NCBI RefSeq assembly: GCF_944384695.1
Contig: NZ_CALWUQ010000017.1
Location: 1-34,987, forward strand
Source: an uncultured Agathobaculum sp.
GTDB lineage: Bacteria > Bacillota > Clostridia > Oscillospirales > Butyricicoccaceae
Reading direction: 5' to 3'
DNA: 34,987 nucleotides
This document shows positions 14,041 through 22,338 of this stretch, in pieces (the stretch's first letter is position 1; every line of letters starts with the position of its first letter). The notes beneath the pieces were generated by a model that was not told the origin of the DNA, made no database searches, and saw only the letters and a program-made list of their open reading frames with translations. Both the position numbers and the translations under genes were made by a program.

Positions 14041-14769
14041 TCAGTTGAGGATTTTCAGGAACAGCTCGCGGTTAAATTGTTTGTGGAACTGCTCAATCTG
14101 GTCGGCAATGCTTTCGCAGCATTGCTTGACCTCGGGATTGGCCGTACCGTTGGCATTGCGCTCCTTAAAGACATGTCCCCATTCGGTCAGGTCAATCTTA
14201 AAAATGAAATTGCTCGGGATGCTCAGCATATACAGCCCGCGTTTGACATCCGCATTGTCTGCCATATCTTCGCGGATATACCCGTTGACCGCTTTGACGT
14301 ACTTGACGCCGTCGTGCTCAATGGTCTGTGGTACTGTAAGCCCAAGCTCCTGCAAGGCCAGGTCGGTCGGCAAAATCTTACCCTGATACCATGCCGACAT
14401 TTCATAGGAAAAGGAAGCCAGACGTGTGCTGGAGCGGATGATGCGGTTGTTGAAGCGTTTGGCATGCGCGTCCCAGTCATCCTGACCGGCGCGGTGAAGG
14501 CCTTCCACGGTGATTGACATATCAATAAACCGCAGCATCGTGGTATGCTTCCAGCCCCATTTGGTGAGCTTGTCCATCCAGTCTGCAAATTCGGAAAAGG
14601 CATCGGATTGCGTGCTGTCATATTCCCGCAAGCCGCCGTCCGCGCGCAATACCGTGCGGCAAATTTCACGAATATGCAATTCCTTTTCGCGCGTCCACGA
14701 CCGCTTGCTCATAAACATGGAAACGATGGCATCGTCGATTCCCGAAATCTGATTCAAATACGTTTTCAT
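14041..14769 (-). CDS. unknown 242-aa protein
   Basis: The start is the ATG at 14767-14769, seven bases after GAGGG. An ATG at 14775 is too close to that site. It reads KTYLNQISGIDDAIVSMFMSKRSWTREKELHIR and has no signal or membrane segment. The middle, KHTTMLRFIDMSITVEGLHRAGQDDW, then RFNNRIIRSSTRLASFSYEM, recalls the spacing of flavin-dependent thymidylate synthases (ThyX), but the RHR signature is missing and I do not claim the activity. It has its own promoter and stands alone between convergent and parallel neighbours. Confidence 0.65.
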   Translation of the reverse strand: MKTYLNQISGIDDAIVSMFMSKRSWTREKELHIREICRTVLRADGGLREYDSTQSDAFSEFADWMDKLTKWGWKHTTMLRFIDMSITVEGLHRAGQDDWDAHAKRFNNRIIRSSTRLASFSYEMSAWYQGKILPTDLALQELGLTVPQTIEHDGVKYVKAVNGYIREDMADNADVKRGLYMLSIPSNFIFKIDLTEWGHVFKERNANGTANPEVKQCCESIADQIEQFHKQFNRELFLKILN

Positions 14770-14795
14770 CGGCATTCCCTCGCTTTTTTACGTTG

Positions 14796-14824
14796 ATTAT
14801 AGCATGTTTGTCACAGCGCTGCAA
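14796..14824 (-). promoter_or_regulatory. promoter for the unknown 242-aa gene
   Basis: On the reverse strand, TTGCAG (14819-14824) and a perfect TATAAT (14796-14801) are 17 bp apart, about 27 bp before the ATG. Confidence 0.6.
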
Positions 14825-14926
14825 TATTAAGCCGGGATAAAACCATACGCCAGCCGGCAATGCCCCTGCTGTGATGCGGTTATAGCACACCACGGCGGGG
14901 GCTGCCACGGTACAGTGGTATATGGC

Positions 14927-15625
14927 CTATGCGTTCTCCTTGAGCGCATCACGCAGCTTTTCCAGCGCCCGCTTTTCGATGCGGGATACATACGACCGTG
15001 AAATGCCGAAGCGTTTGGCAATCTCGCGCTGCGGCAGCGGTGCAGCCAGACCAAGGCCGTACCGAAGCCGTATGATTTCCCTTTCGCGCGGGGACAGCGA
15101 TGCGGCGAGCGCGCGATGCATGGCGAGGTAGCGGTCGTGTTCTTCCACGGCGGCCAGACTGTCATCTTCGCAGCAGATGACATCCTGCAATGCCAGCGCA
15201 TTGCCGTCACCATCGGTTTCCAGCGTGTCGGACAGCGACAGCTCGCCCGCGTTTTTCCGTTTTTGCCGGAAGTGCATCAGCAGCTCGTTTTGAATGCATT
15301 TGGAGGCATAGGTCGCCAGACGGATGCTTTTATCCGGACGGAAGGTGTTGACCGCTTTGATCAGTCCAATCGTGCCAATGGAAATCAGGTCATCCTGCTC
15401 GGCGCTGGAGGCATAGTATTTCTTTACAATGTGCGCCACCAGCCGCAGATTGTGCTCAATCAGCTGCGTACGGGCTTTTTCATCGTTTTCCTGCTGCATT
15501 TTTCGAAGCAGCTCGGCTTCCTTGTCCGGCGGCAGCGGTTTGGGAAACGACCCATCCGCGCCCTGCACGCGCAGGACCAGAAAAAAGAATGCGCCGCCCA
15601 GCGCAAACAGGGCGGGAAACAGCAT
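14927..15625 (-). CDS. sigK: sporulation sigma factor SigK, uninterrupted
   Basis: The 232-aa protein has a short hydrophobic N-terminus (LFPALFALGGAFFFLVLRV) as in pro-sigma-K, then FPKPLPPDKEAELL. Sigma region 2 is IEHNLRLVAHIVKKYY with DLISIGTIGLIKAVNTF, and region 4 is REIAKRFGISRSYVSRIEKRALEKL. These are SigK hallmarks. Sigma-K directs late mother-cell transcription, including coat genes. In several sporeformers the gene is split by the skin element; here it is intact. The start is supported by GAGGTG eight bases upstream. Confidence 0.92.
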   Translation of the reverse strand: MLFPALFALGGAFFFLVLRVQGADGSFPKPLPPDKEAELLRKMQQENDEKARTQLIEHNLRLVAHIVKKYYASSAEQDDLISIGTIGLIKAVNTFRPDKSIRLATYASKCIQNELLMHFRQKRKNAGELSLSDTLETDGDGNALALQDVICCEDDSLAAVEEHDRYLAMHRALAASLSPREREIIRLRYGLGLAAPLPQREIAKRFGISRSYVSRIEKRALEKLRDALKENA

Positions 15626-15658
15626 GCAAACGCACCTCGCTTTTTTCAGGATATCGTT

Positions 15659-15689
15659 ACGGTATGCGTACCCGGGGCTGTCCTATGAC
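15659..15689 (-). promoter_or_regulatory. candidate sigma-E promoter for sigK
   Basis: On the reverse strand, GTCATAGG (15682-15689) and CATACCGT (15659-15666) are 15 bp apart. The -10 starts CATAC as sigma-E sites do, and sigK is sigma-E-dependent in Bacillus. The match is partial. Confidence 0.35.
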
Positions 15690-15703
15690 GGAGAAAATAG
15701 GGC

Positions 15704-15732
15704 TTGTAATTTGCATGGGAATCCATTATAAT
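15704..15732 (+). promoter_or_regulatory. promoter of the yajC-SCIFF operon
   Basis: TTGTAA (15704-15709) and a perfect TATAAT (15727-15732) are 17 bp apart, 41 bp before yajC. Confidence 0.65.
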
Positions 15733-15773
15733 ATGGTAGTATTCATGGCTAAATGCACGAGGAGGTGTAAGCA

Positions 15774-16106
15774 ATGCCAAGTGCGCAGCAATACCTGACG
15801 GTGATCGGTCAGTTCGCGCCGCTGGTTGTCCTGATCGTTTTGTTCTATTTTCTGCTGATCCGTCCGCAGCGTAAGCGTGATAAGGCCGAACGCGATATGC
15901 GCAATTCGATTGAAGTGGGCGATGAGATCTCCACAATCGGCGGATTTATCGGTCGCGTCGTCAACATTAAGGATGATGTGCTGATTATCGAGACGTCGAA
16001 TGATCGTACCAAGCTCAAGATTTACCGCTGGGCGATCCGCGGTAAGGAGGCTCCGGCGACCGAAACAGTCGAAGCGCCCAAGGAAGCGGATAAGAACGCA
16101 AAGTAA
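15774..16106 (+). CDS. yajC: preprotein translocase subunit YajC
   Basis: The 110-aa protein has one N-terminal membrane helix (FAPLVVLIVLFYFLLIRPQRKRDK) and then the YajC domain, VGDEISTIGGFIGRVVNIKDDVLIIET. The C-terminus is an acidic and lysine-rich tail. YajC associates with SecDF in the inner membrane during protein export. GAGGAGGTG upstream supports the start. It opens the clostridial arrangement yajC, TIGR04086, SCIFF, SCIFF maturase. Confidence 0.93.
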   Translation: MPSAQQYLTVIGQFAPLVVLIVLFYFLLIRPQRKRDKAERDMRNSIEVGDEISTIGGFIGRVVNIKDDVLIIETSNDRTKLKIYRWAIRGKEAPATETVEAPKEADKNAK

Positions 16107-16167
16107 TAAACCGGTTTCTTGCCGAATAGGATAAAGCAAAATCATTCGGCGGGAGGATGCGTAAGTT

Positions 16168-16581
16168 ATGAGAAAAACCAATGAAGGACCTTCGCCCGTC
16201 GGCGTGTTGCTGCCGTCGGCAGCGGTCGGCCTGTTGGCGACGCTGCTGCTGATGCTGGTCGGTGCGATATTCGTACATCGCCGTGTGTTGGCGGAACAGG
16301 CAATCGCGCCGTGCGCGCTGATTTTTTTAGCGGTCGGCTGTGCGCTGGCGGCGCTTATTTCGGCAAAGCGTGCTCCGGGAGGGAAATTCCTGTGGGCGAT
16401 GGGTGCGGGCATCCTGGTTTTTCTGGTTCTGCTGTTGGTGAGTGTGGTTCCGCTCGCCCAGCCGGTCAATGTTGTGCGTATGGCGGTCAGTCTGCTTTGT
16501 GCGCTGGCGGCTTCGGCGCTCGGCGGTTTTGCCGGCGCCAATATGCGTAAACGGAAAAAATATCGTCATTTAAAAAAGTAG
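16168..16581 (+). CDS. TIGR04086 family membrane protein
   Basis: The 137-aa protein has four hydrophobic segments, beginning VGVLLPSAAVGLLATLLLMLV and ending in a glycine-rich helix (ALGGFAGANMRKRKK). The family is defined by its constant place beside yajC and the SCIFF genes in Clostridia. GGGAGG precedes the ATG. Its stop overlaps the ribosome-binding site of the SCIFF gene, so they are translated together. The role is unknown; export or handling of the SCIFF product is a guess from context. Confidence 0.85.
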   Translation: MRKTNEGPSPVGVLLPSAAVGLLATLLLMLVGAIFVHRRVLAEQAIAPCALIFLAVGCALAALISAKRAPGGKFLWAMGAGILVFLVLLLVSVVPLAQPVNVVRMAVSLLCALAASALGGFAGANMRKRKKYRHLKK

Positions 16582-16594
16582 GAGGGAAATTTCC

Positions 16595-16738
16595 ATGAAG
16601 CATGTTTCTACCCTGACCTCTGCAACCCTGAAGCAGACCGCTGCCCACGGTGGCTGCGGCGAGTGCCAGACTTCCTGCCAGTCTGCGTGCAAGACCTCTT
16701 GCACGGTAGCCAACCAGAAGTGCGAGCACGCGAAGTAA
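16595..16738 (+). CDS. scfA: SCIFF ranthipeptide precursor
   Basis: The 47-aa peptide starts MKHVSTLTSATLKQT, the usual leader. It carries six cysteines (21, 24, 28, 32, 36, 43) in CGECQTSCQSACKTSC and a last NQKC. This is the six-cysteines-in-forty-five-residues family found in nearly all Clostridia. The radical SAM maturase encoded next forms thioether links from cysteines to neighbouring residues. GGAGGG overlaps the upstream stop. SCIFF products have been linked to cell-density signalling in some clostridia. No dedicated protease or exporter is evident nearby. Confidence 0.95.
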   Translation: MKHVSTLTSATLKQTAAHGGCGECQTSCQSACKTSCTVANQKCEHAK

Positions 16739-16762
16739 TCGCGGGTTTTATGAAGTCAATCG

Positions 16763-16797
16763 CAAGGCGTGCCGGTTGCGGCGCGCCTTGTTTGTTG
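16763..16797 (+). terminator. hairpin between scfA and scfB, possible attenuator
   Basis: An 11-bp GC-rich stem (16763-16773 with 16780-16790, one G-T pair) has a 6-nt loop, followed by TTTGTTG. It would let most transcripts end after the peptide gene, so that precursor exceeds enzyme. Confidence 0.55.
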
Positions 16798-16819
16798 CGT
16801 ATCGGAGGAAGATGAAAAA

Positions 16820-18190
16820 ATGATTCATCGTTATCAAAAAAACGGTTTGAATTTTGTACTGGATGTCAATTCGGGCGCGGTGCATGTGCTGGACGATATC
16901 AGCTATGCGGTCTCCGGTCTGATTGACGAGAATATGGCGGATACCTGCCCGCAGCAGATTGTGGATGCGCTGCCGCAGTACCCCGCAGATGAGGTGCGCG
17001 AGGCATACGGCGAGCTGGCGGAGCTGAAAAAGGCGGGCCAGCTGTTCGCGGAGGACGATTACATCGACGTGAGCAAGTACATTCCGGTCGGTGCGCCGGT
17101 CAAGGCGCTGTGCCTGCATGTCGCGCATGACTGCAACCTGCGCTGCAAATACTGTTTTGCGTCCACGGGCGATTTTGGACAGGGCCGCAAGATTATGCCG
17201 CCGGAGATTGCCAAAAAAGCGATTGACTTTGTCATCGCGCGCTCGGGCAAGCGGCACAATATCGAAGTGGACTTTTTCGGCGGCGAGCCGCTCATGGCGT
17301 GGGATACGGTCGTGCAGACGGTCGATTATGCGCGCAGCCTGGAGGAGAAGTTCGATAAGAAATTCCGCTTTACCATCACGACCAACGGCCTGCTGCTCGA
17401 TGCGGACAAGCGTGCCTACATCAACGAAAATATGGATAACGTCGTGCTGTCGCTCGACGGCCGTCCCGCGGTCAACGACGAGTTCCGCAAGACCGTGTCG
17501 GGCGCGGGCAGCTACGATGTCATCGTGCCCAATTTCAAGGCGTTGGTCGATGCGCGCGACCCGCAGAAGGATTACTATGCACGCGGCACGTTCACCTCGC
17601 ATAATCTGGATTTTGCCGACGATGTGGTGCATATCGCGGACGCGGGCTTTGACCGGCTCTCGGTCGAGCCGGTGACGGCCGACCCCGGCTGCGGCTACGA
17701 CCTCACCGAGGACGACCTGCCCAAAATCGAAGCCGAGTACGACCGCCTGACCGAGATTATGCTCGAGCGCAGAAAGGCGGGGAAGCCGTTTACGTTCTTC
17801 CACTTCATGGTCGATTTGGAGCAAGGCCCGTGTGTGGTCAAGCGTCTGCGCGGCTGCGGTGCGGGCTACGAATATGTGGCCGTCACGCCGGACGGCGATA
17901 TCTATCCCTGCCACCAGTTTGTCGGCAAGGAGGAGTTCAAGCAGGGCAGCGTGCTCGACCAGTCGTTCGATATGGCGATTGCGACGAAATTCGCGGGCAT
18001 GAACATTTATACCCGTCCCAAGTGCCAGAAGTGCTGGGCGAAGTTCTATTGTTCGGGCGGCTGCTCGGCGGCGAATTACAACATGAATCACGATATGAAT
18101 GATTCGTATGACCTCGGCTGCGAGATGGAGCGCAAGCGATTGGAGTGCGCAATTTATCTAAAGGCGGCAGAGAAAATTTGTGCAGATTAG
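16820..18190 (+). CDS. scfB: SCIFF peptide maturase, radical SAM/SPASM enzyme
   Basis: The ATG at 16820 follows GGAGGA; an upstream in-frame extension has no such site. The 456-aa protein starts with a peptide-binding region (IHRYQKNGLNFVLDVNSGAVHVLDD, RRE-like). It then has the radical SAM CX3CX2C in CNLRCKYCFA (about residue 111), the FFGGEPLM motif, and a C-terminal SPASM region with many cysteines (RGCGAG, YPCHQF, CQKCWAKFYCSGGC). It uses SAM to install thioether bonds in the SCIFF precursor encoded just upstream. Confidence 0.95.
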   Translation: MIHRYQKNGLNFVLDVNSGAVHVLDDISYAVSGLIDENMADTCPQQIVDALPQYPADEVREAYGELAELKKAGQLFAEDDYIDVSKYIPVGAPVKALCLHVAHDCNLRCKYCFASTGDFGQGRKIMPPEIAKKAIDFVIARSGKRHNIEVDFFGGEPLMAWDTVVQTVDYARSLEEKFDKKFRFTITTNGLLLDADKRAYINENMDNVVLSLDGRPAVNDEFRKTVSGAGSYDVIVPNFKALVDARDPQKDYYARGTFTSHNLDFADDVVHIADAGFDRLSVEPVTADPGCGYDLTEDDLPKIEAEYDRLTEIMLERRKAGKPFTFFHFMVDLEQGPCVVKRLRGCGAGYEYVAVTPDGDIYPCHQFVGKEEFKQGSVLDQSFDMAIATKFAGMNIYTRPKCQKCWAKFYCSGGCSAANYNMNHDMNDSYDLGCEMERKRLECAIYLKAAEKICAD

Positions 18191-18229
18191 TCATTGTGAC
18201 AAAAATATATCAAGAAACCGTAAAAGGCG

Positions 18230-18259
18230 TTGCGGAGTGCCATCAGACTGCCGTATAAT
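18230..18259 (+). promoter_or_regulatory. promoter for the Rossmann-domain gene
   Basis: TTGCGG (18230-18235) and a perfect TATAAT (18254-18259) are 18 bp apart, followed by a GAGGAG-type ribosome-binding site. Confidence 0.5.
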
Positions 18260-18301
18260 GACTACTGTATTTTCAATGTCCCGTTGTGAGGAGATGATGA
18301 T

Positions 18302-18793
18302 ATGCCGCAGAACATACTGGTATCCGTGCTGGGTGAGGGAGAGTATTTGCCCCATCTGGTTCGTGCCATTCTGGAAAAAGAGGTAATCCCCGCGCGCAAC
18401 CTGTTCCTGTCCTCCAAAAATGAGGTGGCTTGTCAGGCGGCCGAGGGGTATGACGTGCGCCTCTGTGAGGACGACATTTCCGCAGTCATCAAAAGTGAGA
18501 TTGTTTTGGTGACGGCGTCCAAGCGTGAAATGCCGACCCAGTTGGCCATGATCTCCAGCAGCTCGCAGAAGCGTGTGGTCGTGACCGTGTGCGACAGCGA
18601 AAAGGTTGATTTGGCCTATGTATCCGACCGTATCGTTGCCGCGACCGAGCTGATTGCCGCCGTGCTGCATCGGGATGAGAATGGAAAGCTGTACGCCACG
18701 TATGAGATTAGCCAAAAGGCGCGTTTGTTTTTGCATCAGCCGTGCCGCGATTTGGTGAACGCCATGTGCGACCGAATCAATGAGCAGGGCTGA
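18302..18793 (+). CDS. orphan Rossmann-like protein resembling the ProC N-terminal domain
   Basis: The 163-aa protein reads NILVSVLGEGEYLPHLVRAILEKEVIPARNLFLSSK, then YDVRLCEDDISAVIKSEIVLVTASKREM. This follows the plan of the NAD(P)-binding domain of pyrroline-5-carboxylate reductase (GxGxM, then PENIYVSDR, then ADIIFLAVKP). The glycine motif is degenerate and the C-terminal catalytic domain is absent. It may be a regulatory relative or a decayed enzyme. A membrane protein gene follows at about 60 bp. Confidence 0.6.
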   Translation: MPQNILVSVLGEGEYLPHLVRAILEKEVIPARNLFLSSKNEVACQAAEGYDVRLCEDDISAVIKSEIVLVTASKREMPTQLAMISSSSQKRVVVTVCDSEKVDLAYVSDRIVAATELIAAVLHRDENGKLYATYEISQKARLFLHQPCRDLVNAMCDRINEQG

Positions 18794-18853
18794 GTTCTAA
18801 AACGGTGAAACCGGGAATATGCTGTATCATGACCTTCCACGAGGGGGAGACGG

Positions 18854-19393
18854 ATGAACAAGCAGCATATTCTCGGTTTTTTTGATGATTTGGTGCGCAC
18901 GCCCGCATTCCTGTTTTTGTGCGCGATGTTTTTGTGCGGTGCGGTGGCGGGCGGCCTGACTGGTCTGCGCGCCAGCGAAGGGGACAGCGCGGTGGAATTG
19001 ACGGCGTTTCTGGCACAGCTGCCGGGACAGGCACTGAAAAGCGTGCTGTGCGCGCTGCTGTGGATTGTGCTCGCGCCGCTGTGCGCGCTGCTGCGCCCTG
19101 CGCCGCTGTTCCTGTCCGCTGTGGTAGCCGCACGCGGCTTTGTGCTGGCACTGACCATGGCGGTCGGGCTGGGGCAGGAAGAAGGGGCGCTGCTGTCCCT
19201 TGGCATGGCGGCACTGCCTGCGATGCTGGGCGTGCCCGCGCTGCTTGCGGCCTGTTCGATGGTCTGGCAGAGCGGGGAAGCGATGGGGCGGTATTCGCTG
19301 CGCGCCTGCCGCGCGCCGTTTGCGGTGTGTCTGCTGCTGGCAGCAACGGGTGCACTGCTGCGCGTGACCTTTGCCATGCTGTGGAACATATAA
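18854..19393 (+). CDS. unknown polytopic membrane protein, possibly SpoIIM-like
   Basis: The 179-aa protein starts at ATG 18854 behind GAGGGGGAG. It has an N-terminal FFDDLVRTPAFLFLCAMFLCGAVAGG, several alanine- and leucine-rich helices, and a C-terminal helix. Hydrophobic segments number about five. The length and the TPAF/GxxxG start recall stage II sporulation protein M or DUF95 proteins, but no decisive motif is visible. It ends in a perfect terminator shared with thiH. Confidence 0.6.
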   Translation: MNKQHILGFFDDLVRTPAFLFLCAMFLCGAVAGGLTGLRASEGDSAVELTAFLAQLPGQALKSVLCALLWIVLAPLCALLRPAPLFLSAVVAARGFVLALTMAVGLGQEEGALLSLGMAALPAMLGVPALLAACSMVWQSGEAMGRYSLRACRAPFAVCLLLAATGALLRVTFAMLWNI

Positions 19394-19427
19394 CAAGAGA
19401 CGGACGCATGTGCGTCCGTCTCTTGTT
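19392..19427. terminator. bidirectional terminator
   Basis: A perfect 17-bp stem (19392-19408 with 19411-19427) lies between convergent genes, just after the membrane-protein stop and 55 bp from the thiH stop. The T-tract is short (TTGTTCATTT). Confidence 0.75.
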
Positions 19428-19481
19428 CATTTGACTGGGCAAAACCGCGGGGAGAGAAGCGCCGCGCCTGCCGGGGGATTG

Positions 19482-20672
19482 TCACACATACAGGTAGTCT
19501 GCCATGACGGGCTGTAAGCCGTGCGCCTCAATGGCCTGATACACTTGGTCGACCGAGCGGCCGTCCGAAATCTCGAACTGCTCGTCCCCCTTATCCTCGC
19601 CGGAGTGGCCGCCGATACCGACATCCACGCCCGCGGAAATCTTGGTCGCAGCGATGCCGATGATGTTGTCGCGGAAGCCTGCGCGCTCGCGCGTGGAGAT
19701 GGTGATGGATGCAAACGGCATGAAGATGCGGTAGGCGCACACGACCTGCAACAGCTGCGGCTCATGCACGTCCTTGGGATTGATTTTGTCGTTGTTGATA
19801 ATCGGACGCAGACGCGGGCAGGAGAACGCAATCTCCGCGTGCGGATACTTGCGCTGGAGGAGATAAGCGTGCAGACCGGTGGCAAAGGCGTCCTTGCGGA
19901 AGTCGGACAGGCCCAGAAGCGCCGCAAAGCCTACACCGCGCATGCCGCCCATCAGGGCGCGCTCCTGCGCGTTCAGACGGTAGGGGAAAATGCGCTTGTG
20001 TCCGCCCAAGTGCAGGGTCTGGTACTTCTCCGCATCATAGGTCTCCTGAAACACGGTGACGTAATCCACGCCGCATTCATGCAGGTAGGCGTACTCGTCG
20101 ACGTTGAGCGGATAGATTTCAATGCCGATGACGCGGAAGTACTTGCGCGCGTGCTTGACCGCTTCGCCAATGTATTCCACCGGCGACATGGTGCGGCTCT
20201 CGCCGGTCAGCAGCAGGATTTCCTGTAAACCGGTCGCGGCAATGGCCTGAAGCTCCTGCTCGATTTCGTCCATATCGAGCTTGGCACGCCGGATTTTGTT
20301 GTGGCAGTTAAAGCCGCAGTAGACACAGTAATTTTCGCAGTAGTTGGCGATGTACAGCGGTGTGAACATCTGCACCGAGTTGCCAAAGTGCTTGCGCGTC
20401 TCCATCTGCGCGCGCTGCGCCATCTGTTCGAGGAACGGCGCGGCGGCAGGGGAGAGCAGCGCGGCGAAGTCCTCGGGCTGCAAAACGTCGCGGGTTAAGG
20501 CGCGCTGCACATCGGCTGCGGTGTAGGAATCTGCATCGTAGGCGTTCATGCGGGCGATGACCTCGTCCTGAATGTCCGAGCCGATGTTGTCCATGCCGGG
20601 CTGATAGGCCATGTGGTCGGTTTCGGCGGTGATATATTTTGCGGAGATGACCTCCGATTTGTTTTCATACAT
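19482..20672 (-). CDS. thiH: 2-iminoacetate synthase ThiH
   Basis: The start is ATG 20670-20672, behind AAAGGA; a longer upstream frame has no support. The 396-aa radical SAM enzyme has CX3CX2C in NYCENYCVYCGFNC, then LLLTGESRTMSPVEYIG, and the C-terminal radical SAM-associated region (ISTRERAGFRDNIIGIAATKISAG). It cleaves tyrosine to dehydroglycine (2-iminoacetate), which enters thiazole synthesis together with ThiG and the ThiS thiocarboxylate. It is the last gene of thiSFGH. Confidence 0.93.
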   Translation of the reverse strand: MYENKSEVISAKYITAETDHMAYQPGMDNIGSDIQDEVIARMNAYDADSYTAADVQRALTRDVLQPEDFAALLSPAAAPFLEQMAQRAQMETRKHFGNSVQMFTPLYIANYCENYCVYCGFNCHNKIRRAKLDMDEIEQELQAIAATGLQEILLLTGESRTMSPVEYIGEAVKHARKYFRVIGIEIYPLNVDEYAYLHECGVDYVTVFQETYDAEKYQTLHLGGHKRIFPYRLNAQERALMGGMRGVGFAALLGLSDFRKDAFATGLHAYLLQRKYPHAEIAFSCPRLRPIINNDKINPKDVHEPQLLQVVCAYRIFMPFASITISTRERAGFRDNIIGIAATKISAGVDVGIGGHSGEDKGDEQFEISDGRSVDQVYQAIEAHGLQPVMADYLYV

Positions 20673-20742
20673 GACAATAATCCTTTCTTGGTTTGTGCTT
20701 CCCCCAAGGCAGTGCGGGCAATGCCGCTGCGCGCGGCGGGCG

Positions 20743-20781
20743 CACAAGAAGGAGACAACCTGCGGTTTTCCCCTTCTTGTG
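20743..20781 (-). repeat. hairpin in the thiG-thiH spacer
   Basis: CACAAGAAGG (20743-20752) pairs with CCTTCTTGTG (20772-20781). A second inner pairing, AACC with GGTT, is possible. The 226-bp spacer (20673-20898) holds no gene. The structure may stabilise or process the mRNA between the two genes. Confidence 0.5.
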
Positions 20782-20898
20782 AATCAACCGCTTTCCCTTA
20801 GGGCGCGCTGCGCGCGCAAAGCGGGGTTCTGGCCTCCGGTTGCCGCCCGGTTGTCTTTTCGCAACAGCAAGGGCGGCTGTCCCCCCAGAGGAGGTGCC

Positions 20899-21663
20899 TC
20901 AGTCGCGCAAAAAGCCCGTCAGCGGGGAGGATGCCGAGGCGCTCTCGCGCACGCGGCCCAGACCGGACAGGTAGGCCGTGCGCCCAGCCTCAATCGCTTT
21001 TTTGAATGCCTCGGCCATTGCCGGGATATCGCCCGCCGTAGCGATGGCGGTGTTCGCCATCACGGCGGCCGCGCCCATCTCCATTGCCTCGCATGCCTGC
21101 GACGGACGGCCGATGCCGGCGTCCACGATGACCGGCAATTCGATTTCGTTAATCAGGATTTGAATGAACTCGCGCGTGGCAAGTCCCTTGTTGGTGCCGA
21201 TGGGCGCGCCGAGCGGCATCACGCAGGCCGCGCCCGCGTTGACCAAATCGCGCGCAACGTTCAGGTCGGGATACATGTACGGCATAACGACAAAGCCCTC
21301 TTTTGCGAGGATTTCGGTCGCGCGGATGGTTTCCTGATTGTCCGGCAGCAGGTACTTGCTGTCGCGCATGATTTCGATTTTGACAAAGTCGCCGCAGCCG
21401 ACCTCGCGACTCAGCCGCGCGATGCGCACCGCCTCGTCCGCGTTGCGCGCGCCCGAGGTGTTGGGCAGCAGGGTGACACCCTGCGGGATGTAGTCGAGGA
21501 TGTTCGCCGTGCCGCCTTCGTTGGCGCGGCGCAGCGCGAGCGTGATGATTTGCGCGCCCGCATTGTGCACGGCGGCGTTGATTAAATCGAGCGAATATTT
21601 GCCCGAGCCCAGAATAAAGCGGGAGGTGAATGCATGCCCGCCCAGAATCAGCTTATCTTCCAT
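20899..21663 (-). CDS. thiG: thiazole synthase ThiG
   Basis: The 254-aa protein starts at ATG 21661-21663, behind AAGGAGA. Family motifs are clear: [34 protein letters not shown], the catalytic lysine in [38 protein letters not shown] and [11 protein letters not shown]. ThiG condenses 1-deoxyxylulose 5-phosphate, 2-iminoacetate and sulfur from ThiS thiocarboxylate into the thiazole of thiamine. It lies between thiF and thiH in the operon. Confidence 0.95.
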   Translation of the reverse strand: MEDKLILGGHAFTSRFILGSGKYSLDLINAAVHNAGAQIITLALRRANEGGTANILDYIPQGVTLLPNTSGARNADEAVRIARLSREVGCGDFVKIEIMRDSKYLLPDNQETIRATEILAKEGFVVMPYMYPDLNVARDLVNAGAACVMPLGAPIGTNKGLATREFIQILINEIELPVIVDAGIGRPSQACEAMEMGAAAVMANTAIATAGDIPAMAEAFKKAIEAGRTAYLSGLGRVRESASASSPLTGFLRD

Positions 21664-21698
21664 TGTGTTATTCTCCTTTTGTGCGTTATGTTTTGCGT

Positions 21699-22334
21699 TT
21701 ACGGCTCGGTGTGGCCGAGCAGCAGCCGCAGCACCATGGTGGCCTGCTGCGCGGCGCAGACGGCAACGCGCGGCGCCATCAGGCCGACGCCGTCCGCGAT
21801 GTCGCTCGTCCCGTCTCCGCAGACGTACAGCCGCCCGAAGCGGCGCTCGGTGCGCATGAGGTTGGCCGAGCCATAGCCTGCCATGCCGCTGCCGGAAACA
21901 ATAGGCGTGTCCGGCAAACACTCCAGCAGTGTTTCAATCAGCATGGCCTTCTGCTCGGCGCGGTCGAATGCTTCGCAGACCACGTCGCAGCCTGCGAACA
22001 GCGAAGCGGCGTTTGCCGGGATGATACGCTCGGTATGCGGTTCGTATTGCAGATAGGGGTTGATTTCTTCGAGCTGTTCGAGCAGCGCCAATGTTTTGGG
22101 CACGCCGATGTCCTTCATCGTGTAGTGCTGCCGGTTGAGGTTGCTCACCTCGACCGTATCGAAATCGACCAGCACCAGCCGCCCCACGCCCAGCCGTGCC
22201 AGATGCACGGCGATATTGGAGCCGAGTCCGCCCAAGCCCGCGATGCCGACCGCAGCGCGGTCGAACCTTTGCTGGATGTCCGCGCCGTGGCGCTCCACCA
22301 ATGCGGCGTGCAGTTGTTTCTGTGTCAAACGCAT
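21699..22334 (-). CDS. thiF: ThiS adenylyltransferase ThiF
   Basis: The 211-aa protein starts at ATG 22332-22334, four bases beyond the thiS stop, behind GGAGG. It has the ATP-binding [42 protein letters not shown] of the E1/MoeB/ThiF family. It adenylates the C-terminal glycine of ThiS before sulfur transfer. The zinc-binding CXXC pairs of longer ThiF/MoeB proteins are not seen, as is usual in the short clostridial form. Confidence 0.92.
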   Translation of the reverse strand: MRLTQKQLHAALVERHGADIQQRFDRAAVGIAGLGGLGSNIAVHLARLGVGRLVLVDFDTVEVSNLNRQHYTMKDIGVPKTLALLEQLEEINPYLQYEPHTERIIPANAASLFAGCDVVCEAFDRAEQKAMLIETLLECLPDTPIVSGSGMAGYGSANLMRTERRFGRLYVCGDGTSDIADGVGLMAPRVAVCAAQQATMVLRLLLGHTEP

Positions 22335-22338
22335 GGAC

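Noticed and set aside
16748..18091. Long reverse-strand frame opposite the SCIFF maturase
   Set aside because: It is the complement of a clearly identified radical SAM gene and has arginine- and histidine-rich, family-less content.
18736..19485. Long reverse-strand frame opposite the membrane protein
   Set aside because: It spans a perfect terminator and has low-complexity serine- and alanine-rich content typical of antisense GC-rich DNA.
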